A program made the position numbers and the translations under genes. From Nematostella vectensis (lineage: Eukaryota; Cnidaria; Anthozoa; Actiniaria; Edwardsiidae), in the NCBI RefSeq assembly GCF_932526225.1, contig NC_064038.1, positions 4,944,741-5,008,740 of the forward strand: a stretch of 64,000 bases of DNA, given 5' to 3'. How positions within the stretch are numbered: position 1 is the stretch's first letter; each line of letters opens with the position of its first letter. Below the pieces are notes generated by a model that was not told the DNA's origin, did no database searches, and saw only the letters and a program-made list of their open reading frames with translations. Shown one piece after another: positions 48,101-56,433 of this stretch.

Positions 48101-51100
48101 TAGGGGGTGTGGTGGAGGCGTGCCCTCTGTCTTTCCCCTATCCTGATCCCCTATACTGACATCCTCTTCTCATTGCTAGGGGGTGTGGTGGAGTATTGCC
48201 CTTTGTCTTTCCCCTACCCTGATCCTCTATACTGACATCCCCTTGTCTTTGCTAGGGGGTGTGGTGGAGGCGTGCCCTCTGTCTTTCTCCTACCTTGATC
48301 CCCTATACTAAACACATCTTGTCATTGGCTTAGGGTAATGTGGAGGCGTGCTCTCTTTCTTCCTTCCACCTTGAACCTCTATACTCAAATCATTTTGTCA
48401 TTGGCTTTGGGGTGAAGTGGAGGTGGAGCTGTGGTGGAGGCGTGCCCTCTGTCTTTCCCCTACCCTGATCCCCTACACTGACATCCTCTTCTCATTGCTA
48501 GGGGGTGTAGTGGAGGCGTGTCCTCTGTCTTTCCCCTACCCTGATCCCCTATACTGACATCCTCTTCTCATTGCTTGGGGGTGTGGTGGAGGCGTGCCCT
48601 CTGTCTTTCCCCTACCCTGATCCCCTATACTGACATCCTCTTCTCATTGCTTGGGGGTGTGGTGGAGGCGTGCCCTCTGTCTTTCCCCTACCCTGATCCC
48701 CTATACTGACATCCTCTTCTCATTGCTTGGGGGTGTGGTGGAGGCGTGCCCTCTGTCTTTCCCCTACCCTGATCCCCTATACTGACATCCTCTTCTCATT
48801 GCTTGGGGGTGTGGTGGAGGCGTGCCCTCTGTCTTTCCCCTACCCTGATCCCCTATACTGACATCCTCTTGTCATTGCTAGGGGGTGTAGTGGAGGCGTG
48901 TCCTCCGTCTGAAAGTGTGACGGCTCTTACGGTTGACATACTCATCGAACCAACAGGAGACTCCAAGATCCTCTCCATGGGCGACCAGGTAATAATGATT
49001 GTTAGCTATTTAGAGGACTTCGTATCTACGAACTGACGTGTTAAGTCAGTCACATGTGAGTGCATTTGATCATGTCTCACAATGGTAATGCGTGCTATAC
49101 CAATACTAAACATTTCCTTTTTCGTCCATTTCTTCCACCCCCTCGCTTTCACCCCTCTAACTAAGCCCTTGCTTATGTTCTGTCAAGTGTTTTTGAGAGG
49201 CTTACGCTGTTTCTCTTCGCCAGATTCACGCTACATCACCTCTCATGTGCTGGGGCTACTCCGTACCCCAGGCTTCGGTCGAGCCCGCGGTCCTCTCAGC
49301 GGCCATCGAGAAGACAACCCTGGCTTGCAAGCTGCGAGGAATTATGGGATACTTTTCTATAGATTTTGTTACCTTCATCGATCCACATACGGTAATTAAC
49401 AACACTGGATGTAGCTAGCTGATTTCGTCGGGAGAAAGCCTTGTTAAATTATTTCGTATTTTTAACGCCATTTCTCCCTTCTGAAAAACAGTACTAAAGA
49501 CAGCTTTTCCCACACTGACCTGCCCGTAATTTCTCTCAATTCAATTGTTAGAGTGAACCATAAGACGGCTGAAGAAGTTGACCTTATGACATGTAATAAA
49601 AGGAAGGAACCAGGATTCTGGAACCGATAAGCGGCGCAATTTGCATGGCATTTTAAAGAAGGCCAATCACGCCGCCATTTTATGCTCCCGCTCAATGCCA
49701 AGTGACTTAATCCATTTCCATCTGCTAATTCCCTGGGTAACCAAGATATTTTCTATCGAATATCGTCAGTACCAGACTCCATTCGTAAGTTTCCTTGCTA
49801 ATAAACCGTTGTATTTTCAATTAGAAACGATAAAAAGGGATGGTTGATCGACATTCTTTAAGCCACCAATTTTTATCCAAATTTTGATTTGTTTTTTCAA
49901 TTTTCTTTTGCTTTTTTTTCTATTTTCCTGACCTAATCAAGTAGAGCTCTCAATAAAAATGCATTTCTCTTTTTTTACAGATGGAACAGCAAGTCTGGGC
50001 AGTAGACCTTAAGCTTCAGTACAGTGACAGCATGGCCATGACAAATCTGATGCTATACGTGACCGGAGGAGCCATCGACCCCACACGGGCGTCCTTTGAG
50101 GTGCCGGTCAAACGCAAGAGGGAGGAGAGCGGGAGGCGACGGCGACGAAGAGTTACTGATGATAAGGAGGTAGCTATCGCTTGTGAGAGGCAAAGAGTAT
50201 ATAAAGAAGGGAGAGATGTACAGAGGGAAGTGTGGTTGAATGGAGGCGACGACAACGAAGGGTTACCAAAAGTAACGGGTGGTAGCTATTGCTTGTGAGA
50301 TGCAGAGGGTATATGGAGAAGGAAGAGAGGTACGGAGGGAAGTGTGGGTGAATGGAGGCGACGACAACGAAGGGTTACCGAGGATAACTAGATAGCTATG
50401 TCTTGTGAAAGGTGGTATTCGAATAGGGGAGGGGTAGGAGTGGACATATTGTACGAGGAGATGGGGAGAAGAGGGGTCGAGTGGAGGTGACGATGACGAA
50501 GAAATAAAGGTAGCTATGGTTTTTGGAGGACACCAGGTGCGAGAAAAGGAAGGATCGAGAGGGTACGTTGGTACGACGTCGACGACGCTTAACAAGTGAT
50601 AGTGGAAGCTTGTAGGAGCCGTGAGGTATAATAGAGATAATTGTTAGGGGAAAAAGGTAGAGGTAAGGAGAGTAGGGACGACAACAATGCACGTTTACGG
50701 TATGGGGTATTAAAGAAGGAGCGAAAAAGAGAGAGTAGTTCAGCGATGTCAGTGCAGTCTTTTAAAGGTAGCAATCGCTGCTGAAAAATGTTAAGGTATG
50801 GTGGTAGAACACGCACAAAAAATCTATCTTTTTTTTATTTTGTTATTACCTGAATATGCTATTTTCTTCTCCTAGCCCCCTCCCAATCCAAACCGTTATG
50901 CGATAACCAGCACAAGACTGCTGCACTCAAACCTGAGCGTCATTCACTACAGCGTGTTCTTCCAGATGTGCCGCGCGCACGGCATCGGCTACGATATTAA
51001 GGTGGGTAGGGTGGCTACTAGTTAATAGAAGCTATCGGCTACGATATTAAGGTGGGTAGGGTGGCTACAAGTTAATAGAAGCTATCGGCTACGATATTAA

Positions 51101-51753
51101 GTTGGGTAGGGTAGGTAGGGTGGCTACTAGTTAATAGAAGCTATCGGCTACGATATTAAGGTGGGTAGGATTGCTACTAGTTAATAGAAGCTATCGGCTA
51201 CGATATTAAGTTGGGTAGGGTGGCTACTAGTTAATAGAAGCTATCGGCTACGATATTAAGGTGGGTAGGGTGGCTACTAGTTAATAGAAGCTATCGGCTA
51301 CGATATTAAGGTGGGAAGGGTGGCTACTAGTTAATAGAAGCTATCGGCTACGATATTAAGTTGGGTAGGGTAGGTAGGGTGGCTACTAGTTAATAGAAGC
51401 TATCGGCTACGATATTAAGGTGGGTAGGGTAGGTAGGGTGGCTACTAGTTAATAGAAGCTATCGGCTACGATATTAAGTTGGGTAGGGTAGGTAGGGTGG
51501 CTACTAGTTAATAGAAGCTATCGGCTACGATATTAAGGTGGGTAGGATTGCTACTAATTAATAGAAGCTATCGGCTACGATATTAAGGTGGGTAGGGTGG
51601 GTACTAGTTAATAGAAGCTTTTAATAGAATTTCCAACATCCGCTCCTTTGTCATTGTTTACATTATATTCATTTGCAAGCAAACTTAAAAAAAAACCATC
51701 CACGACCAGGCACGCACTCAGGGGAGTGCAATGGGTACGAACGCACCCCCGCA

Positions 51754-51784
<31 letters not shown>

Positions 51785-52112
51785 ACAGCCGAAGGTCCAC
51801 TTTCGGTTTCCAATGGACGTGCTATTTGTAGGCAAAACTATAAAGCATAAGCTAGATCACTCTGGTATGTAGCCAAATCCGACAACAAACGTCCCGTGGA
51901 GATACTACAAAGGCATTAAAAAAAATCCATTTTTGTTCTTTCGGGGATCTGATCCTTCATTGACGATATTTGATTGATGCCGCCGTTTGCATTACTACGA
52001 GGCTATTTCAGACTGCAGTTGCTTCAAAGAATTGTGTTGACATGCAGCTGGCTTATTTTCAAACATGACAAAGGGACGTTGATCAATCGGACGCCTATTT
52101 TTATTTATTCAT

Positions 52113-52191
<79 letters not shown>

Positions 52192-55100
52192 TTTGTTTGT
52201 TTGTTTGTTTGTTTGTTTGTTTGTTTGTTTATTTATTTATTTATTTATTTACGGACCTTGTGCTCACACGAAGAACATCCCCTATTTTCAGTTTTAGTTG
52301 AATAATCCATTCTATATTCATGAAAGCATCAATAATGCTTGTAAACAATCGCTAGGTTTTGGCGCTGTTTTGGAAGAGTGTTTGGATTTTGAGACTTTAA
52401 GGAGTAGCTGCGTAGTATGTTATCACGTAAAAAGCACTTTATTTTATAGATAAAAAAAAATGGATTTTGAAATAAGTGCCTCCCAAATAGAACGGTTGCG
52501 GCGGATAAACAAGTCCTCCCTAGTTGATTTACTTTCTTGCTGAACCATTATTTGCAACATGCCGGCACCAGATCAATTATTTTTTCATTTGAATGGCTAA
52601 AGAATGGGACCAGCTTTGGCTGTCTTAACCAGTGTAGCACCTAGTGTTAACCTTCCTTCTGTATCCCGTCATCAGGAAAAGGCTGGCACCATCTTCACAC
52701 TTGTGGACAGCTCCAAGCGCGATCATCTGGGCATGTTGTGAGTATTCAAAATTATTAAATAAAACTTAAAGAGCCCTTCTCAGCCACAAGTTTGTTATTA
52801 TTTTAATTCTAAACCGGAAGAGAAATTGTCAGAAGTAATCTCAAAATAACAATCTAAAAAGAAGTTTGTACATTATTTTACTAGTTTTGGTAGATATTAT
52901 AGCTAAAGCTATTATAGCTACGTCCTGACACGTACAGACAGAATGGTGGCTAAGATAGAGTTCATGTGTCTTTAAAAAATTATTTTTCTGTGTTGTTCAA
53001 AGTCAAGAGTAAGAATTTGCAGCAAATGTTATCCTCCTTACCGTAACTTGCTACACCTTGTATCACGCTATATGCTCGAGTCTAATAGTACGTTGTTAGT
53101 CGAGCCTGGTGTGTGTGGTCTCTCTTATTATATAAGTTCATTAGTCAAAGGGCTCGTTACGTGGTTTGTCATCTGCCATACATGGTTTGTCTCTCTTATC
53201 CAGGGTCATGAGTGACGATCTTCAAGGCTCGTTGTCCACCTTCGCTCGTAACCTGTCTGTCATCCATCAGGAGATATCCGCACCCAACATGCAAGGGGAG
53301 AGTAACTTCCAGGTAACGGTACACTTGGTGCTGCTGTGGGTTCTAAGCGGCTGACCATTTACCTTTTTCATGGGAGGAGAGGGGGGGGGGGGGGGTGGGA
53401 AAAGAAAAATCTTACAAATTCTTGTTTTGTTTTGTCCAAAAAAAAAGCCGTCATTGATAAAACACCATCCTGCGAGGTTGAGACGTCTCAACCTCGGCGG
53501 CCACTAAATAGCGAGACGTTCGAGGCCCTGAAACTAGGGTAACTTGCACGGTAGTTACCGTAAAAAAAGTCGTGCTCAATTAAAAAGCCCACCTCCCCGT
53601 CTCCATGACGATGATGTGAAAGGTATTATTGATCATGATGGTGATGGTTGTATTTTATTGCGAGGACGATGAGGGCTTATGTTGATGCTGATGGCGATGG
53701 TTGTATTTGATGGCGATGGTGATGTGGAGGGTATTGATGGCGATGGTTGTATTTGATGGCGATGGTGATGTGGAAGGTATTGATGATGATGGTTGTATTT
53801 GATGGCGATGGTGATGTGGAAGGTATTGATGATGATGGTTGTATTTGATGGCGATGGTTGTATTTGATGGCGATGGTTGTATTTGATGGCGATGGTGATG
53901 TGGAAGGTATTGATGATGATGGTTGTATTTGATGGCGATGGTTGTATTTGATGGCGATGGTTGTATTTGATGGCGATGGTGATGTGGAAGGTATTGATTA
54001 TGATGGTTGTATTTGATGGCGATGGTGATGTGGAAGGTATTGATGATGATGGTTGTATTTGATGGCGATGTTGATGCTGATGACGATGATAATGTGGAAA
54101 GTGTCGATGATTATGATTTCTGGTGATGACGGGTGACGGCTGATTGTTATAGTGATGACAATGATGATACCGAGGGACCAATGACGACAAGAAAGATTAA
54201 AATGATTATTACAATGATAACGATTAACGTGATGGTGATGATAGCGATCATGTGTTTTTTGCATTGAGATGACCTATTCCTTTTTCCTTATAGTCTGCGA
54301 TCGACGACATTGATAACATTCTCGGCACCACCTCAGAAAACGTTGAGAACCCCCCGCCCGCCCGCTCACCCCAGCTACAAGCGCCACGCCCCAAAGAGAT
54401 GCAGCGCATTTTACGTGAACACCAACAAGTCATGTACGCCGTGGAGAAGGACAAACAAGACATGAAGGAACAAAAGGTAGAGTAACCTGGGTATCTAGAC
54501 CATTTAAGGATAACAAGGCAGAACTTGCAGAAAGAAGGAGTAGGTTAACCTGGATATCTAGACCATCAGTGAAACAAATGTACACTGTGAGAAAGATAAA
54601 CAGGACATAGAATAATAAAAACATGCACTAACATAAGAGACGAGATGTTAAGAGCGAAATCTAGAGAAATCTTGCTATCTGGACATAAGCGAAAAGTATG
54701 GCTGAACTTGATAAATCAGCACGATGTCGAAGTTGTGTTTTACGCCTATGTGGAAACAGAACATCAGCGACATACACTACACATTTCACATACACTTTCA
54801 ACCTAATGTGGATTTATCTCCATCGCCAAGCCTAAATGTGCCTTATTTTTTCCAGGAGAAACAATTACAAGAAGTGGAAGAAACTGTGAAGCAGAACTCA
54901 GAACAAGCAGAGCGAGTATCAGCCGTCCCGAGCAGTGCCCCTCCCCCCTCCCCTGCTCACGCTATGACCCCGGCAGGGTCTGTAGACGTCCTGGACGCCC
55001 CGTCCCCACCGCCTCGGGAACGCGCTGAAAATGTGATAAGAATTCCAAGTGACGATGGCGTGGCAGATGTGCAGACCCCAATTCCGGATAAGGGCAAAGG

Positions 55101-55569
55101 CTTAGATACTGATGAGACCCCGGATGAGGGCAAGGGTCCTGATACGGGCAATGTTCAAGTTGAAGGAAATGTTCCGGATGAAGGCAAGGTCCCGAATGAA
55201 GACAAAGTCCCGGATGAAGTCAAGGTCCCGGATGAAGACAAAGTCCCGGATGAAGTCAAGGTCCCGGATGAATTCAAGGTCCCAGATGAAGTCAAAGTCC
55301 CGGATGAAGTCAAGGTCCCGGATGAAGTCAAGGTCCCGGATGAAGTCAAAGTCTCCGATAAAGCTCCGGAAAAAGCTGAGGGTACTGATGTTAAAACCCA
55401 GGCAACAGAACATACTGTTGCTGAAGGGGAGGACAAATCTCTCCCCATGGAGCAAGGTGGTGGTAAGAACTCCAACCAGACGAGATCCTCAAGCCAAGCT
55501 GCCTCACGGAACTTGCAAAGGCGGGTCTCCTTCTCCTCCGACTCCAAGGAAGAGAAACCGCCATCATGA
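21134..55569 (+). CDS. IQCH: IQ motif-containing protein H (IQCH), complete 35-exon gene
   Basis: Exons: 21134-21193, 22593-22709, 26445-26539, 26954-27004, 27356-27437, 27513-27638, 29134-29211, 29573-29647, 29787-29840, 30498-30561, 30646-30674, 31190-31267, 32161-32250, 32967-33010, 33096-33173, 35151-35202, 35885-35941, 36266-36319, 36942-37008, 37535-37641, 38390-38456, 38950-39033, 39376-39560, 40098-40153, 40658-40743, 41254-41478, 46487-46702, 48882-48988, 49224-49391, 49981-50169, 50876-51001, 52676-52737, 53204-53312, 54294-54476, 54856-55569 (TGA). All phases agree; about 1,344 aa against 1,027 in human. Hallmarks: [18 protein letters not shown]; one IQ motif, [15 protein letters not shown], near residue 425; [43 protein letters not shown]. 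Exon 12 is the least certain. The C-terminus is longer than human, with KVPDEV repeats. IQCH binds calmodulin and works in sperm/axoneme biology in mammals. Identity is firm from family recall; exon edges are from splice consensus. Confidence 0.93.
22797..23564 (+). mobile_element. Non-LTR retrotransposon fragment inserted in the minisatellite
   Basis: About 195 uninterrupted codons encode fingers and palm of a reverse transcriptase: [41 protein letters not shown] and [20 protein letters not shown]. The frame then stops; the catalytic YADD block and everything after it are missing. The last part is AT-rich and ends in (ATTG)n at about 23550, an LINE-type 3' tail. Left and right flanks join to a single minisatellite unit (gagatcag | tgtcagg), so the insertion lacks a clear target-site duplication. 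The clade was not determined. Confidence 0.82.
24350..24604 (-). mobile_element. 5'-truncated retroelement tail, minus orientation
   Basis: A non-repeat segment breaks the minisatellite. It begins with (ATA)n, which read on the minus strand is a 3' (ATT)n tail preceded by GAAATAAACGAGC. The minus strand also has a short open piece reading [20 protein letters not shown], resembling C-termini of LINE ORFs. Identity beyond a non-LTR-type tail is uncertain. Confidence 0.5.
27604..28240 (+). repeat. 46-bp minisatellite seeded on the IQCH exon 6 donor (14 copies)
   Basis: Each unit is the last ~36 exonic bases (CCAACCTAGTGAACAGGAGA, GATGACCAGGAAAAG) plus GTAGGCATAT. Copies begin at 46-bp intervals from 27605 to 28203, the first being real exon. 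Almost all keep AAAAG|GTAGG; copy 2 has lost the GT (AAAAGATAGG). Reading past the true donor meets TGA in the next unit. Confidence 0.95.
29850..30395. repeat. Degenerate CCCATCC-rich and ~75-bp tandem repeat, IQCH intron 9
   Basis: A pentamer-like 'atccc/atccaatccc' tract grades into four or so ~75-bp units (caaatcccatccaatcccat... gaatcccttcccatcttatc). It begins shortly after the exon 9 donor but does not contain it. Confidence 0.8.
33181..34810. mobile_element. Long-TIR element (TGTACAGGACCCGAAA family), composite copy
   Basis: The left arm starts TGTACAGGACCCGAAATG and carries reiterated 'ggacccgaaa' and 'gatccc' motifs. The right arm is its inverse, ending GTCCTGTACA at 34810. GGTC flanks both ends (33177-33180, 34811-34814). 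The interior matches the copy at 58648-59822 in the same order. This copy has an extra partial right arm at 34250-34315, followed by three ~125-bp direct repeats (34316-34610), so it is a nested or rearranged element. No coding capacity. It sits 7 bp after the exon 15 donor of IQCH. Confidence 0.82.
37081..37244. mobile_element. MITE, CAGCGGCGTAGCC...GGCTACGCCCCTG
   Basis: Inverted ends, with flanks AATGC and AATAC (a 5-bp duplication with one difference). The interior matches 57339-57495 and, in reverse, 1638-1785. Located in IQCH intron 19. Confidence 0.8.
37400..37540 (+). repeat. 42-47-bp repeat ahead of the IQCH exon 20 acceptor
   Basis: Three units of the form TAG|GTGTGGTCAACATA... followed by a T-rich tract start at about 37402, 37449 and 37491. 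The true acceptor, tatag at 37534, is the fourth. The exon start (GGGTGATAGCAATATC) resembles the unit start, so these look like diverged copies of the 3' splice site. Confidence 0.65.
37806..38100. repeat. ~77-bp tandem repeat, four copies, IQCH intron 20
   Basis: Units centre on 'ctaccgtggccaccttgaca' and 'gtgaagtaagccaataagga'. No exon sequence is included. Confidence 0.85.
40117..40353 (+). repeat. 47-bp minisatellite seeded on the IQCH exon 24 donor (5 copies)
   Basis: Each unit holds TCAATTCTTATGTACAGCCC and AAGAACCATCAAAAG (exon 24 end) plus GTCAGTAACAG. The first copy is the real exon end at 40153. The fourth copy has AAAAAGTCAG in place of AAAAGGTCAG. Confidence 0.95.
40752..41030. 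repeat. (GATGGT)n microsatellite
   Basis: An almost pure hexamer/trinucleotide tract of about 280 bp starts 10 bp after the IQCH exon 25 donor. The His-, Val/Met- and Ser/Pro-only open frames across it are artefacts. Confidence 0.97.
41934..42310. repeat. 188-bp tandem duplication with inner ~56-bp doublet
   Basis: Two near-identical units start at 41934 (ccgctatttaattttt) and 42122. Inside each, a ~56-bp segment with 'gttcaaaacaacaatgatgc' occurs twice. The array ends about 50 bp before the start codon of the nested ATP-grasp gene. Confidence 0.95.
42359..43522 (+). CDS. Intronless ATP-grasp domain protein nested in an IQCH intron
   Basis: A single 387-codon frame with a good start context (TCAAATGG) after an in-frame TAA at 42329. 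Residues 1-135 form an N-terminal part. The ATP-grasp core follows: [20 protein letters not shown] (135-154), [13 protein letters not shown] with K167 as the likely ATP-binding lysine, YVIQEFL with E205, and a C-terminal lobe with GVLNFELMF (E282) and [10 protein letters not shown] (N296, R298), the usual metal/ATP-binding E...N pair. Such enzymes join a carboxylate to an amine or other nucleophile through an acyl-phosphate; the substrate here is unknown. It lies between IQCH exons 26 and 27, same strand. AATAAA occurs at 43970. Lack of introns beside 35-exon IQCH suggests a retrocopy or horizontal transfer. Family call firm, function open. Confidence 0.85.
   Translation: MASPILTLCSLFRKDLKEKQNYFLFFRPSSYLKSGYRFINKTKYRVFDVPTSALDYYNYQLTTQNLAAFGNDFVALVEKEPEELFKMHWRRWLPDFPAARVKSVEEGLKDGFPVVTWMPVECVPDNKHVHDPVMHYRIHLKSVIPEIGVPCPKYMSKESASFPCFVKPDQSSTGLYHQKAYNQEELYYAINRIEELWDGGYVIQEFLSQATKVRGYTLYLSKSGEVHWIGILTGRFTGFSWSGGIVDWKEQEPLQSAIREEFTIPICKFLLKEGYFGVLNFELMFTPCGAYLVDLNVRVGDSTTYLLIAPYMAEKGYTKSSMEALKHFKCSRQELVENADRINKRCEGMVLVMSAIDVDGGGCSADVAVYGRSHDDVTSMWREMDRD
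43523..46486. other. Rest of the IQCH intron after the ATP-grasp gene
   Basis: It contains AATAAA at 43970 and near 44063, a likely 3' end for the nested gene. A MITE-like left end (CAGGCCCGTGCCCAGG) lies near 44655 with a G-run at about 44720, and a poly-C run near 45300. No further exon is supportable. Confidence 0.5.
47138..48910 (+). repeat. 76-bp minisatellite seeded on the IQCH exon 28 acceptor (~24 copies)
   Basis: The unit is ~30 bases of exon start (GGGGTGTGGTGGAGGCGTGC, CCTCTGTCT) plus 'ttcccctaccctgatcccct', 'atactgacatcctcttctca' and ttgctag. The last unit is the real acceptor (tag|GGGGTGTAG at 48882). Some units keep CTAG|GGGG, others read CTTGGGGG and have lost the AG. A block with variant units (gtggagtattgccc onward) occurs at about 47488 and again at about 48188, a ~700-bp higher-order repeat. 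Confidence 0.94.
50131..50515 (+). repeat. Decayed ~110-128-bp repeats seeded on the IQCH exon 30 donor
   Basis: The exon end (GGAGGCGACGGCGACGAAG ... GAG|GTAGCTATCGCTTGTGAG) recurs in diverged form at 50241 (GGAGGCGACGACAACGAAG, then GTAGCTATTGCTTGTGAG), 50353 and 50481 (ending AAAG|GTAGCTATGG). The copies are about 80-85% alike by eye. Confidence 0.8.
50983..51605 (+). repeat. 50-bp minisatellite seeded on the IQCH exon 31 donor (12 copies)
   Basis: Each unit contains ATCGGCTACGATATTAAG (exon 31 end, encoding IGYDIK), then GTGGGTAGG and 'gtggctactagttaatagaa'. The first is the real junction at 51001/51002. Some copies read AAGTTGGG and several carry an extra 'taggtaggg'. Read-through meets TAA in the first intronic unit. 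Confidence 0.95.
52095..52253. repeat. (ATTT)n with internal (GTTT)n microsatellite
   Basis: A pure ATTT tract switches to GTTT at about 52193 and back to ATTT near 52229. It lies in IQCH intron 31. Confidence 0.97.
53636..54075. repeat. GATGGCGATGGT / GTGGAAGGTATTGATGATG tandem repeats
   Basis: Compound minisatellite in IQCH intron 33, with nested 18-, 45- and ~62-bp periods (tgtatttgatggcgatggt, gatgtggaaggtattgat). The long minus-strand frame across it is an artefact. Confidence 0.93.
55145..55375 (+). repeat. 18-bp coding repeat, KVPDEV, in the last IQCH exon
   Basis: About 11-13 tandem copies of GTCCCGGATGAAGTCAAG or close variants encode (K)VPDE(V/D/F). The frame is kept because the unit is a multiple of three. 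It forms a charged, proline-spaced tail after an acidic/proline-rich linker. Confidence 0.95.
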
Positions 55570-56433
55570 GAAAAATGACTATTTTTACACACGTGCACAT
55601 TCATATGTCCTAATATAAAAAGCATGTATGTTTCGGTTAATCGAACCTCCAGGGGTGATTTAGTGGTGATTATTTGATGAGTATAACAGCTGCTGTATCT
55701 ATGTAAATACCTAATTTTGCAATATTTTAATACTAATATTTGAAAGCATTTGTACACTTTTTATGTAAATACACGATTTTCATCACTCGAAGACGTATTT
55801 AGATTGTATTTTAAATGGTACATTTTTCGTGATTAAAAGAGACTGATTTGTATTCAGGCATTTATTGGGAATCCATCTGTCCATAAATAATCGTGCCCCA
55901 CAGAGTGTAATGTAACAGTTAATAAAGCTATCCCTTCCCCAGTAGGGGCGTGGCTCTCCCAATATTTCGATGCTTGCTACAGCTTTGCACTGTTAATAAA
56001 ATGCTCTTGGTATAGAATATATACTTTATTACAGTTTCACTGTATGGTTTGATATGTACTGGAAAGGGGCTTGATCCATCTGATAGAGAAAGGCCGACAG
56101 ATGCGATAAATACACGTAAAGAATAAACTCAAGTATGCAATAAGATAAGATAAACATGTAACTGAATATGTTTTTCTTGTTGTTTGGCCTTTGGAGTTGA
56201 AGTGAGAAACCAAAATAGATGGATACAAGCAAGCTGTCACTGTACGAGTGATAGTGATGTACCCAGGATTTTTTTACTAGGGGGCTTTACTTCTCAAGGG
56301 TGGGGGGGGGAGGTCTGTTACAGAGTTCAACTCGAATATTTCAAGGGTAGGGTCTACGATGTAGATGCCAGAAAATCTGACAAAGCGACCGATACTTGAC
56401 ACTATCCTCAGAAGTAAATGTTTTTTTTCTGAA
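55570..56433. other. IQCH 3' UTR and convergent intergenic DNA
   Basis: AATAAA at about 55921 and 55996 are the likely IQCH polyadenylation signals. A MITE-like remnant (cccaggatttttttactagg) lies near 56266. The FAM184-like gene converges from the right and ends at 56434. Confidence 0.55.

Noticed and set aside
53633..54264. 185-codon minus frame rich in His, Pro, Ser, Thr
   Set aside because: It is the complement of the GATGGCGATGGT minisatellite in IQCH intron 33.
55102..55757. Minus-strand frames of 117 and 200 codons
   Set aside because: They are shadows of the KVPDEV coding repeat in the last IQCH exon.
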